Shown: positions 1 to 7,465 of the stretch, piece by piece
Layout: each line of letters opens with the position of its first letter
Position numbering within the stretch: position 1 is the first letter of the stretch
Assembly (NCBI GenBank): GCA_016293865.1
Contig: JAEDDG010000035.1
Location: 1-19,617 of the forward strand
Source of the DNA: Oscillospiraceae bacterium
GTDB lineage: Bacteria; Bacillota; Clostridia; Oscillospirales; Oscillospiraceae
Direction: 5' to 3'
Length of the DNA: 19,617 bases
Position numbers and translations under genes: made by a program
The notes under the pieces: generated by a model
Database searches by the model: none
The model's input: the letters and a program-made list of their open reading frames with translations, nothing else
Told to the model about the DNA's origin: nothing

Positions 1-31
1 CGAGGCACAGTGTTCTTTTCAGAGTCTTCAT
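1..31 (-). CDS. 5' end of an unidentified, probably exported protein (partial)
   Basis: Only the first ten codons lie in the window. Read on the minus strand they give MKTLKRTLCL: a short positively charged start running into hydrophobic residues, as at the n-region of a signal peptide. An AAGGAGG ribosome site (49 to 43) stands 11 bases ahead of the ATG, which is the main evidence that this is a real start. The function cannot be told. The upstream DNA is taken up by the integrase cassette, so its promoter must lie in the 60-216 gap or further away. Confidence 0.5.
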   Translation of the reverse strand, partial: MKTLKRTLCL

Positions 32-34
32 GTA

Positions 35-59
35 GTGTTTTTCCTCCTTATAAAAACAC
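35..59 (-). promoter_or_regulatory. Stem-loop holding the ribosome site of the left-edge gene
   Basis: The arms GTGTTTTT (35-42) and AAAAACAC (52-59) are perfectly complementary over 8 bp and enclose a 9-base loop. On the minus strand the loop and its edge contain AAGGAGG, the ribosome site of the gene starting at 31. The stem is AU-rich and may be weak. A regulatory role is only an inference. Confidence 0.3.
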
Positions 60-112
60 GGCATGAAAAAAAGCGGGGATTCAGCGGAAGGCGCGCGGCG
101 CGGGCGGGGAAT

Positions 113-131
113 TGTCGCTGATCTGTCGCTT
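113..131. repeat. Left paired TGTCGCT direct repeat, candidate integrase arm site
   Basis: TGTCGCT occurs at 113-119 and again at 124-130, an 11-bp step that puts both words on the same face of the helix. The 19-bp unit matches the one at 1637-1655 at 17 of 19 positions and in the same orientation. The two copies bracket the integrase gene. Paired short direct repeats at element ends are what arm-binding domains of Tn916-like and lambda-like integrases recognise, so I infer arm-type sites. No core crossover site was identified. Confidence 0.5.
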
Positions 132-216
132 ATGCGCCGGATCGGCGGTTCACAGAAAGCGTAATACAATGTCCGCAGGCCGGACTGGCGGGCATGAAGA
201 GAGCGGAGGGAGTTCT

Positions 217-1560
217 ATGGCCGGTATACGCAGACGCGGCAAATCATTCACAATCACAGCTTATATGGGATACGACGCCAACGGCAGGCAGCGAAAGAAG
301 ACGACCACCTTCCGGCCGCCGGAGGGCACGCCGCCGGGCAGGGCGGAAAAGCTGGCGCGCGCGTATGCCGCCGTGTGGGAGGACAGCGTCCGCGGCTATG
401 TGGGTCTGGATGAAAACCGCACGTTCGCTGATCTGGCTGAGTGGTACTACGCTGCGGTCGCGCCGGCTGTGCTGAAGCCGAATGTTCTGGCCGGGTGCCG
501 GAAGGTGATTGAAAACCATGTGGTCCCGTGTCTGGGCCGTGAGAAGCTGAAAAACATCACGCCCGGCATGATTGACGGCTTGCTGCGCAGCCTGCAGGAA
601 GACGGGAATCTGCAGCGGCGGTTCAGGCTGCGTGACAGGGCGCTGCTTGACGGCCGGCACAGGGAGCAGCTGGCCGCACAGGCGGGCGTCCGCGTGTCTG
701 TGGTGTATTTTGCGCTGCGGGGCAACGCGCTGCACCGGGAAAACGCAGAAAAGCTTGCAGCGGCGCTGGGCAGGCCGCTGGAGGCGGTGTTTGAAGAGGT
801 CACGGAGAAAAAGGGGCTCTCCGGCGCATCCGTCAACAGAATCAAGCGGAACCTGTCGGCAATCTTCACGGCGGCAGTCAAAAAGGAAATCATGCGCCGC
901 AATCCCTGTGCGCTGGCAACGCCGCCGAAAAACGACACGCAGCCTGCCGTCTATCTGAATGAAGAGCAGTGCGGCCGGTTCCTGCGGCTTCTCCGGAATC
1001 AGCCGGATTTCCAGCTGGAGGTTTTCTGCAGCCTGATGCTGACCACCGGACTGCGGCCGGGGGAGTGCGCCGCCCTGCACTGGGAGGATCTGGACCTGCA
1101 CACAGGGATCCTGAACGTGCGCTGCACGCTTGTGCGGCTGAACGGCCAGTTTGTCCGGCAGGCGCCGAAAACAGAACGCAGCGGGCGCAGCATTGTCCTG
1201 CCGCGCCGGATTGCAGAGCTGCTGACGGAGTTCCGGGCAGAGCGGCAGGGAAAGCCCAATCTGCACGGATCAGTTTTCACGAACAGATCCGGAGATTATG
1301 CAAACAACGCCGGTCTGAATGCAAAGCTCAGGCGGCTTTTGAAGGACACGGACCTGCCACCGGTTCATCTGCATTCGCTCCGGCACACATATGCGTCGCT
1401 GCTGATCAACGCGGATGTGGCGGCGCGGGTGGTGGCTGACCGGCTGGGCCATGCCAGCACAGGCACCACGCTGAATATATACAGCCATGTGTTTGAGGCC
1501 AGCGCCGTAAAGGCCATGCAGGCCATAGAGGTTGCGCTGTTTGCCAAAAGCAGCGCGTGA
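217..1560 (+). CDS. Solitary tyrosine recombinase (phage/ICE-type integrase) with an inserted helix-turn-helix
   Basis: This is a site-specific DNA recombinase of the tyrosine integrase family, 447 residues from the ATG at 217. That start is chosen because GGAGGG (205-210) precedes it at good spacing and because the protein then begins with a typical arm-DNA-binding domain (about 1-60). The core-binding domain begins near 68. Its usual short turn is replaced by about 65 residues (roughly 131-198) resembling an XRE/Cro helix-turn-helix (REQLAAQAGV, then VYFALRGN). The catalytic domain is intact: R280 (TTGLRPG), K318, H386 and R389 (HSLRH), H412 (LGHAS) and nucleophile Y422. No excisionase, relaxase or phage gene is nearby, so it is an orphan or the remnant of a larger element. 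It lies between two minus-strand transcription units and is flanked by paired repeats. Confidence 0.93.
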   Translation: MAGIRRRGKSFTITAYMGYDANGRQRKKTTTFRPPEGTPPGRAEKLARAYAAVWEDSVRGYVGLDENRTFADLAEWYYAAVAPAVLKPNVLAGCRKVIENHVVPCLGREKLKNITPGMIDGLLRSLQEDGNLQRRFRLRDRALLDGRHREQLAAQAGVRVSVVYFALRGNALHRENAEKLAAALGRPLEAVFEEVTEKKGLSGASVNRIKRNLSAIFTAAVKKEIMRRNPCALATPPKNDTQPAVYLNEEQCGRFLRLLRNQPDFQLEVFCSLMLTTGLRPGECAALHWEDLDLHTGILNVRCTLVRLNGQFVRQAPKTERSGRSIVLPRRIAELLTEFRAERQGKPNLHGSVFTNRSGDYANNAGLNAKLRRLLKDTDLPPVHLHSLRHTYASLLINADVAARVVADRLGHASTGTTLNIYSHVFEASAVKAMQAIEVALFAKSSA

Positions 1561-1599
1561 GCAGGCAGCTGTGCGCCGGGGGCGGACAGACGGCGCTGC

Positions 1600-1636
1600 A
1601 AAAAAAGGGGAAAAACCGTTTGGACGGTTTTTCCCC
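1600..1636 (-). terminator. Rho-independent terminator of the rluD operon
   Basis: A perfect 13-bp stem (1607-1619 with 1624-1636) closes a 4-base loop. On the minus strand it is followed directly by seven T (1606 to 1600). That fits a terminator for transcripts leaving rluD, whose stop is at 1669. On the plus strand no T tract follows, so it is a poor terminator for the integrase. Confidence 0.85.
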
Positions 1637-1655
1637 TGTCGCTTATTTGTCGCTT
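1637..1655. repeat. Right paired TGTCGCT direct repeat, candidate integrase arm site
   Basis: TGTCGCT stands at 1637-1643 and 1648-1654, again 11 bp apart. It is the partner of the 113-131 unit, with two differences in 19 positions. It abuts the terminator stem on one side and lies 14 bp from the rluD stop on the other. It may mark the right limit of the integrase cassette. Confidence 0.5.
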
Positions 1656-1668
1656 GATTTTGCGGCGC

Positions 1669-2583
1669 TCAGCCGATCTGCGGACCGAGGCGCGCGAGAA
1701 CGTCCAGAAAATAATCCGGAAGCCCGGTTGTCAGATGGACGGGCTTACGTGTCGCAGGATGGACAAATGTCAATTCTTTGGCGTGCAGGCACTGACCGCT
1801 GAGACCCTTCTCCGGCTTTTTCCGGCCGTAAAGCAAATCGCCCAGAAGCGGGTGGCCGATGGATTCCATATGCACGCGGATCTGATGGGTGCGCCCGGTC
1901 TCCAGGCGGCAGCGCACGTGGGTATAGCCCTGGTAGCGGGCCAGAACCTGGTAATGCGTGACCGCCGGCCGGGCAGCGTGCGCATGCACGGACTGCCGTT
2001 TCCTGTCTGTGGGGTGGCGGCCGATGGGCGCGTCGATGGTGCCGCTGTCGTTTTTGAGCGTTCCGGTTACCACGGCCTCATAAATGCGCGAGAGGGTGTG
2101 ATCCTTCAGCTGCGCGGCCAGGAACTGATGCGCGGCGTCGTTTTTTGCGGCGATCAGAAGTCCGGATGTGTCCTTGTCAATGCGGTGGACGATGCCCGGC
2201 CGCTGCACACCGCCGATTCCTGAAAGGGAATCGCCGCAATGGGCCAGCAGCGCGTTGACCAGCGTTCCGTCCGGATGACCCGGGGCGGGATGAACCACCA
2301 TGCCCCGGGGTTTGTTGATTACAATCACGTCTCTGTCCTCAAACACCACGTCCAGCGCGATGTTCTGCGGCAGCGTGTCCGTCTGTGCCGGCGTCTCCGG
2401 CAGATCGACGGTGTAGGAAACACCGGCGGCCGTTTTTTCGCTTTTGCGCGCGGCCTTGCCGCGGACAGTGACCGCGCCGGCGTCCAGCAGCTTCTGTACG
2501 GCGCTTCTGGTCAGGGAGAGCTGCCCGCTGAGCCAGACGTCCAGCCGCTGGCCGCTGTCGGCGGCCGTCAGCGTAACAGTCAT
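1669..2583 (-). CDS. rluD: RluA-family 23S rRNA pseudouridine synthase (RluD-like)
   Basis: Converts specific uridines in 23S rRNA to pseudouridine. The 304 residues show an N-terminal S4 RNA-binding domain (about 11-60) and a catalytic domain with the RluA signature HRIDKDTSG, which places the catalytic aspartate at D136. The length is normal for the family. Its ATG overlaps the TGA of lspA in an ATGA arrangement, so translation is probably coupled, and it is the last gene before the terminator. An rluA-family gene directly after lspA is a common Firmicute order (ylyB in Bacillus). Family membership is secure. The exact target uridines are not visible in the sequence, so the symbol is by position and similarity. 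Confidence 0.93.
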   Translation of the reverse strand: MTVTLTAADSGQRLDVWLSGQLSLTRSAVQKLLDAGAVTVRGKAARKSEKTAAGVSYTVDLPETPAQTDTLPQNIALDVVFEDRDVIVINKPRGMVVHPAPGHPDGTLVNALLAHCGDSLSGIGGVQRPGIVHRIDKDTSGLLIAAKNDAAHQFLAAQLKDHTLSRIYEAVVTGTLKNDSGTIDAPIGRHPTDRKRQSVHAHAARPAVTHYQVLARYQGYTHVRCRLETGRTHQIRVHMESIGHPLLGDLLYGRKKPEKGLSGQCLHAKELTFVHPATRKPVHLTTGLPDYFLDVLARLGPQIG

Positions 2584-3221
2584 TTTGCGGCGTCGTCCTT
2601 CCGGCTGTCAGCGCCGCCGGACTGCGGGTCGTCGTCCTGCATATAGCGGTTCATGCGCATCTCACGCAGAATTTCATCCGCGGTGGGCGTGCCGGTGTTG
2701 GAAGCGGCGGTCATGGAGTCGTTGATCATGGCGTCCAGCCGCTTTTCCCGCTCCAGTCTGGCAAGGGCTTTGGCCTTGTCGCGCTGATGGCTTTTCACCA
2801 GGTAGAGGATGACGAACAGTATGGCGCCGATGTTGATGAACGCGTCTGCAATGTTGAACACGGCATAGCGCACGAATTCAAATTCAAACATATCCACCAC
2901 ATAGCCGTTGAACACGCGGTCGATCAGATTGCCGACAGCGCCGCCCAGGACAAGTGCCAGGGGAATGCGGACGGCCTTGCCCAGCTTTGTTTTGCACATG
3001 TACACGACGATCAGAATGACGCAGACGCCCGTTACGGCGACCAGCGGCCACCGCATGTCGGAAAAGGAACTGAAGGCTGCGCCGGTATTTTCAATGTGAG
3101 TCAGGCGGATCAGGCCGGGGATCAGCTCCATTTCGCCGCCGATCTCGATATTGGAGGCGATCCAGTGCTTGAAAAACTGGTCGCCGGCGGCAATGATACA
3201 GACGATAATGAGATAGATCAT
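2580..3221 (-). CDS. lspA: Lipoprotein signal peptidase (signal peptidase II) with a long cytoplasmic tail
   Basis: Membrane aspartyl protease that removes the signal peptide of lipid-modified prolipoproteins. Four hydrophobic segments are visible (about 2-14, 58-76, 86-104, 120-142). The family motifs are NTGAAF (45-50), GNLIDR with catalytic D101, and FNIADAFI with catalytic D126. Most LspA proteins have 150-170 residues. This one has 213, the excess being a charged tail (about 143-213) that starts with a basic, helix-prone stretch and ends Asp/Ser/Lys-rich. The start is supported by a GGAG ribosome site 7-8 bases upstream. It lies between ileS and rluD and its stop overlaps the rluD start. 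Confidence 0.95.
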   Translation of the reverse strand: MIYLIIVCIIAAGDQFFKHWIASNIEIGGEMELIPGLIRLTHIENTGAAFSSFSDMRWPLVAVTGVCVILIVVYMCKTKLGKAVRIPLALVLGGAVGNLIDRVFNGYVVDMFEFEFVRYAVFNIADAFINIGAILFVILYLVKSHQRDKAKALARLEREKRLDAMINDSMTAASNTGTPTADEILREMRMNRYMQDDDPQSGGADSRKDDAAK

Positions 3222-3249
3222 AAGTATTCTCCTGCCTTCTGCACTTTGT

Positions 3250-3283
3250 AAAAGGGCGGCTGATCAGAAATGCCCAGCCGCCC
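3250..3283 (-). terminator. Intercistronic hairpin with a T tract between ileS and lspA
   Basis: The arms 3254-3261 and 3276-3283 (GGGCGGCT and AGCCGCCC) pair perfectly over 8 bp. On the minus strand the stem is followed by TTTT (3253-3250). It looks like a modest terminator just after ileS. No room for a promoter remains before lspA (start 3221), so it more likely attenuates or helps process the transcript than ends the operon. Confidence 0.5.
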
Positions 3284-3303
3284 GATTTGTGTTGCCTGTT
3301 AAT

Positions 3304-6111
3304 TTATTCCCGGATGGCTGCGGCACAGCGGGGGCACAGCTCCGGATGCTCAGGATCAGAGCCCACGTCGGGATCCCGGGTCCAGCAGCGCACGCACTTG
3401 GGCGCGTCGCAGGGAGAGATTCTGACGGTGACGCCCGGGAACTGTGTGGCCGCGTAACCTTCGCCGTCTCCGTAGACGATGTTGACCGCAGAGGTGATGA
3501 ACAGCGTTTTGAAGGACAGCGTGCTGATTTTCTCAAACTCCGCTTTCGCAGCGTCGGAGACGTAGAGCGTGACCTCGGCGTCCAGAGGCTTGCCGATGAC
3601 CTTGTCCGCGCGGGCAAGCTCCAGCGCCTTGTTGACGTCGTCGCGCAGGCGCAGCGCAGCATCCCAGTAAGCCTGGGTGTCCGCATCCAGCGTCCACGCG
3701 GGGTTGGCCTGATGGATATCGTTCAGCATGACGTTGTCAGCGCAGTCGCCGGCGCGGTGGGGCATGGCCAGCCAGATTTCATTGGCCGTGAAGGACAGAA
3801 TCGGGGCCAGCAGGCGGACCAGCGTGTCAAGAATGGTGAAAATCGCGCTCTGTCCGCTGAGACGTTCCCTGCTGCAGCGGCCGTCGCAGTACAGACGGTC
3901 CTTGATGATGTCCAGATAGAAGTTGGACATATCCACCACGCAGAAATTGTGGATGGAGTGCACAACAATATGGAACTCATAGTTGTCGTAGGCGGCAAGG
4001 CAGCGCTCGGTCAGCTTGTTGAGCTGGGACAGCGCCCATTGATCCACCGGCAGCATGTCCGCGAAGTCCAGCATCTGCTGCGGATCAAAGCCGTTCAGGT
4101 TGCCCAGAATATAGCGGGCGGTGTTGCGGATTTTCAGATAGCGGTCGCTGAGCTGCTTGAAGATGGCATCCGAGCAGCGCATGTCCGCGCGGTAGTCGCT
4201 GGATGCGGCCCACAGACGGAGCAGATCGGCGCCGTACTTGGGGATGATCTCATCCGGTGCGATGCCGTTGCCCAGAGACTTGTGCATAGCGCGGCCCTCG
4301 CCGTCGACCGTCCAGCCATGGGTCAGCACCTGACGGTAGGGCGCGCTGCCCTTCACAGCAACGGCAGTCAGCAGGGAGGACTGGAACCAGCCGCGGTACT
4401 GGTCGGCGCCTTCCAGATACAGGTCGGCGGGCCAGCAGCCGGGCGCGTCCTTCTCCATGGAGCAGATGTGTGTGGAGCCGGAGTCAAACCAGCCGTCCAG
4501 CGTGTCGGTTTCCTTGGTGAAGTGGATGCCGCCGCAGTGCGGGCAGACATATGCCTTGGGCAGCAGCTCTTCCGCTTCCATCTCAAACCAGGCATTGGAG
4601 CCTTTTTCGGCAAAAATATTTGCAACAGAGTCGATGGTTTCGGGCGTGCAGACGGGCTTTTTGCATTCCGTGCAGTAGAACACGGGGATCGGCAGACCCC
4701 AGTGACGCTGACGGGAGATGCACCAGTCGGCGCGTTCGCGCACCATGGAGACAATGCGGTCATAGCCCCACTCAGGCATCCATTTCACATCGCCGCAGGC
4801 CCGGACAGCCTTGTCCTTGAAGGCGTCCACAGAGCAGAACCACTGGTCGGTGGCGCGGAAGATGATGGGCTTTTTGCAGCGCCAGCAGTGGGGATAGGAG
4901 TGCGTGATGTCTTCAGAGGCCAGCAGGGCGCCGCAGGCGACCAGGTCGCTGAAAATGGGCTCATGTGCCTTCTGCACATGGATTCCGGCATATTTGCCGG
5001 CGGCCTCCGTAAAGATGCCGCGGTCGTCCACATTGACAACCATGTCCTTGCCGGCGTTGATCTGGGGGTATTTCTGGCAGACAAAGAAGTCGTCCGCGCC
5101 GTAGGCAGGCGCTGTGTGCACGCAGCCGGTACCGGCGTCCAGCGTGACATGATCGCCGAGGATCACAAGAGAGGTCTGATCCAGAAGCGGATGCTGGGCA
5201 ACCATCAGTTCCAGCTCCGCGCCCTTGAACACAGCCAGCGTTTTTTCGACCGTCAGACCGGCTTTGGCCAGCACGGAGGCGCACAGGTCGGTGGCCATGA
5301 TGTAGTTTTCACCGTTGGAGGCCGTGACCAGAGAATAGTCGTATGCGGCGTTCAGGCAGATGGCCAGGTTGCCTGGCAGCGTCCAGGTGGTGGTGGTCCA
5401 GATGACGAAGTAGATGTTGTCCAGCGGGCCGTAGGCGGCCAGCTTTCCGAGGTCATCCTTTACACGGAACTTGACAAAAATTGTGGTGACAGGATCTTCT
5501 GCATATTCGATTTCGGCTTCGGCCAGAGCGGTTTCGTCGTTGGCGCACCAGTACACGGGCTTTTTGCCCTTGTAGATGTAGCCCTGCTCATACATTTTGC
5601 CGAAAATACGCACTTCCTCCGCTTCAAACTGCGGATCCATGGTCAGATAGGGGTGATCCCAGTCGCCCAGAATGCCCAGCCGCTTGAACTGCTCGCGCTG
5701 CTTGTCCACAAAGTTTGCGGCAAACGCGTTGCAGGCATTGCGGAACTCCGGAATGGACATTTTTTTCCGGTCCAGCTTGTTCTGCTTGATGATGGCAGAC
5801 TCAATGGGCATGCCGTGGTTGTCCCAGCCGGGGGTATACGGCGCCTGGAAGCCGGCCATATTTTTGTAGCGGACAATAAAGTCCTTCAGGCACTTGTTCA
5901 AGGCGTGCCCCATGTGAATGTTTCCGTTGGAAAACGGAGGACCGTCGTGCAGAATGAACGTCGGCTTTCCTGCGTTGCGCTGGACCATCTTGTTGTAGAG
6001 GTCCATGTCGTACCAGCTTTGCAGCATATCCGGCTCGCGCTTCGGCAGGCCGGCACGCATCGGAAAATCTGTCTTCGGCAGATTCAGCGTGGCGTTGTAA
6101 TCCTTTCCCAT
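3304..6111 (-). CDS. ileS: Isoleucyl-tRNA synthetase
   Basis: Charges tRNA-Ile with isoleucine in the cytoplasm. The 935 residues show the class I order. The HIGH motif is HMGH (66-69, inside DGPPFSNGNIHMGH). The CP1 editing domain follows, with a Thr-rich strand (TTTTWTLPGN) and GTGCVHTAPAYG. Next come WCISRQRHWGLP, a Cys-rich zinc knuckle (CTECKKPVC with a later CPHC), GWFDSG, and the KMSKS loop as AMHKS (608-612). A second zinc site near the C-terminus has CVRCW and CPRC. Length is normal for bacterial IleS. The ATG follows AGAAGGGAACCAAA. Unlike many Firmicute ileS genes, there is no room for a T-box leader: only 94 bases separate it from divIVA, and these hold a plain hairpin. Confidence 0.98.
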   Translation of the reverse strand: MGKDYNATLNLPKTDFPMRAGLPKREPDMLQSWYDMDLYNKMVQRNAGKPTFILHDGPPFSNGNIHMGHALNKCLKDFIVRYKNMAGFQAPYTPGWDNHGMPIESAIIKQNKLDRKKMSIPEFRNACNAFAANFVDKQREQFKRLGILGDWDHPYLTMDPQFEAEEVRIFGKMYEQGYIYKGKKPVYWCANDETALAEAEIEYAEDPVTTIFVKFRVKDDLGKLAAYGPLDNIYFVIWTTTTWTLPGNLAICLNAAYDYSLVTASNGENYIMATDLCASVLAKAGLTVEKTLAVFKGAELELMVAQHPLLDQTSLVILGDHVTLDAGTGCVHTAPAYGADDFFVCQKYPQINAGKDMVVNVDDRGIFTEAAGKYAGIHVQKAHEPIFSDLVACGALLASEDITHSYPHCWRCKKPIIFRATDQWFCSVDAFKDKAVRACGDVKWMPEWGYDRIVSMVRERADWCISRQRHWGLPIPVFYCTECKKPVCTPETIDSVANIFAEKGSNAWFEMEAEELLPKAYVCPHCGGIHFTKETDTLDGWFDSGSTHICSMEKDAPGCWPADLYLEGADQYRGWFQSSLLTAVAVKGSAPYRQVLTHGWTVDGEGRAMHKSLGNGIAPDEIIPKYGADLLRLWAASSDYRADMRCSDAIFKQLSDRYLKIRNTARYILGNLNGFDPQQMLDFADMLPVDQWALSQLNKLTERCLAAYDNYEFHIVVHSIHNFCVVDMSNFYLDIIKDRLYCDGRCSRERLSGQSAIFTILDTLVRLLAPILSFTANEIWLAMPHRAGDCADNVMLNDIHQANPAWTLDADTQAYWDAALRLRDDVNKALELARADKVIGKPLDAEVTLYVSDAAKAEFEKISTLSFKTLFITSAVNIVYGDGEGYAATQFPGVTVRISPCDAPKCVRCWTRDPDVGSDPEHPELCPRCAAAIRE

Positions 6112-6131
6112 TTTGGTTCCCTTCTCTGATT

Positions 6132-6169
6132 GGGCTGCCCCGCAGCGTCAGAAGCAGTCGGGACAGCCC
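6132..6169 (-). other. Stem-loop in the divIVA-ileS gap
   Basis: The arms 6132-6142 and 6159-6169 pair over 11 positions with a single C/A mismatch and enclose a 16-base loop. On the minus strand no T tract follows, and the ileS ribosome site comes about 12 bases later. It is therefore not a standard terminator. It may be a leader structure or processing site. No T-box specifier or antiterminator features are seen. Confidence 0.4.
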
Positions 6170-6205
6170 ATGATTTTTATTATGTGATCAACTGCGGGCA
6201 GGCAG

Positions 6206-6913
6206 TCAGTCTTTTTTGTTTTTCATCCCGAATTCCAGGTTGTCAAAATCGAACTTTGGCCGGGAAACGGGTTCGTCGTCCCAATCCAGCGCGTCCTTTT
6301 TGGGTGCGGCAGGCTGCGCGGCGGCCGTGTCGTCCACAATTCTGGAGACGGCTGCATCAATCTGACGCGCGGTGTCGTCAACGGCCTGTGCGGCCTTCGG
6401 CGCACTTTCCGCGGGCGCAGGCTGTTCCGGCTCGTCATGCACGGAGGCGGAAGCGACGGAAGCGTTCAGCTTTTCCAGATCGGCCAGGAACTGGGCATGG
6501 CTGTTCATCAGACTGCGGGAGGAAGCGATGTAGGACTCCGTACGGGCCTTGGCAGCCTGGAGCTTCTGCTCCTCAGCGGCAAAGCGGGTGTCGTAATCGC
6601 GCAGCTTGCGCTGCATTTCCGCCTGTGCGTCGGACAGCATGGCGTCGCTTTTCGCCTTGGCCTCGGCCTGAAGATCGTCGCCCATTTTCTGCGCAGTGAG
6701 AAGCGCCATGCGCATGGCGTCTTCCGTTGAGCGGTACTCCTCAACCTTTTCGACAAGTACTTTGATCTTGCTCTTGAGGACGGCGCTCTCCTTGTAAAGG
6801 GCGGCGTAATCTGCCATGACTTCTTCAAGGAAATCGTCCACGGCGGTCATGTCATAGCCGCCGAAAACCGCTTTTGCAAATACCTTATCCTGAATATCCT
6901 GCGGTGTAAGCAT
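6206..6913 (-). CDS. divIVA: DivIVA-family polar/septal scaffold protein
   Basis: Coiled-coil protein that binds curved membrane at poles and septa and recruits partners for division or polar growth. The 235 residues begin with the family's N-terminal module (MLTPQDIQDK, then FGGYD with F17). In Bacillus the following residue is a membrane-inserting Arg, here Gly18. A long heptad-rich coiled coil runs from about 30 to 155. The C-terminal third (about 160-235) is acidic, Ala/Pro-rich and probably disordered, ending in a short segment with Asp/Glu/Lys. A TTG one codon upstream (6916) is also possible. I prefer the ATG at 6913, which gives the conserved MLTPQDI start behind AAAGGA. It sits between sepF and ileS, the normal place. 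Confidence 0.92.
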   Translation of the reverse strand: MLTPQDIQDKVFAKAVFGGYDMTAVDDFLEEVMADYAALYKESAVLKSKIKVLVEKVEEYRSTEDAMRMALLTAQKMGDDLQAEAKAKSDAMLSDAQAEMQRKLRDYDTRFAAEEQKLQAAKARTESYIASSRSLMNSHAQFLADLEKLNASVASASVHDEPEQPAPAESAPKAAQAVDDTARQIDAAVSRIVDDTAAAQPAAPKKDALDWDDEPVSRPKFDFDNLEFGMKNKKD

Positions 6914-6956
6914 CAATCTTCAATCCTTTCACAATATCTGTATCCGGCCGTCCGGC

Positions 6957-7436
6957 TTAGAAATAAAGTCCGTTGTTTTCCAGCTCGTCGATCAGGTCGC
7001 CCAGAAGATCAACGTTATACGGAGTGATGATGTATGTATTGACCGCGACTTTTTTGATCTTGCCGTCCTGTGCGTAGGCCACGCCGCTGAGGAAATCCAC
7101 CAGCCGGCGGGCGATGTCCTTGTTCGTCTGTTCCAGGTTCAGAACCACCGTATGCTTGTCGCGCAGATGGTCGGCAATTTCGGCGGCGTTTTCAAATCGC
7201 TCCGGCTTGACAAGAACCACCTGCAGCTGCGTGGTGGCATGGATATTGACGACGTTGTTGTCGCCGCGGCGTGCAGGCTCGTAAGATGTGCGGCTTTGCG
7301 GCGTATGCGTCTGTGCAGCGGCGGGACGCGGCTGCACCGGTATTTTTTCCGTGGCCTTAGGTGTAAAATCTTCAAATTCGTCGTCGTCATCATCATAAGG
7401 CCTGGTCAGTTTTTTCATTTCACTGAAAAATCCCAT
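6957..7436 (-). CDS. sepF: Cell division protein SepF
   Basis: Binds FtsZ filaments and membrane at the septum. The 159 residues start MGFFSEMKKL, an amphipathic membrane-binding helix. A run of acidic residues and a Pro/Ala/Thr-rich linker follow (about 15-75), then the globular SepF domain (about 78-155) with VVNIH, LNLEQTNKDIARRLVDFLSG and a final Asn-Gly-rich tail. The reading frame stays open far upstream, but the ATG at 7436 is the real start. AAGGAGGAG (7450 to 7442) precedes it, and upstream codons would overlap yggS and give a non-family sequence. Downstream divIVA and upstream yggS are its usual neighbours. Confidence 0.96.
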   Translation of the reverse strand: MGFFSEMKKLTRPYDDDDDEFEDFTPKATEKIPVQPRPAAAQTHTPQSRTSYEPARRGDNNVVNIHATTQLQVVLVKPERFENAAEIADHLRDKHTVVLNLEQTNKDIARRLVDFLSGVAYAQDGKIKKVAVNTYIITPYNVDLLGDLIDELENNGLYF

Positions 7437-7465
7437 GTTTGCTCCTCCTTTGCAAAGAATATATG

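Noticed and set aside
165..170. TACAAT as a -10 box for the integrase
   Set aside because: No acceptable -35 at 16-18 bp. The match is too weak to call a promoter.
112..216. Upstream extension of the integrase frame to a TTG at 112
   Set aside because: The extension translates the TGTCGCT repeat and low-quality sequence, while the ATG at 217 has a strong ribosome site and gives the usual N-terminal domain.
3289..6129. A 946-codon open frame on the plus strand opposite ileS
   Set aside because: It mirrors ileS almost exactly. High GC at third positions removes stops on the opposite strand. No family-like sequence or ribosome site is seen, while ileS is certain.
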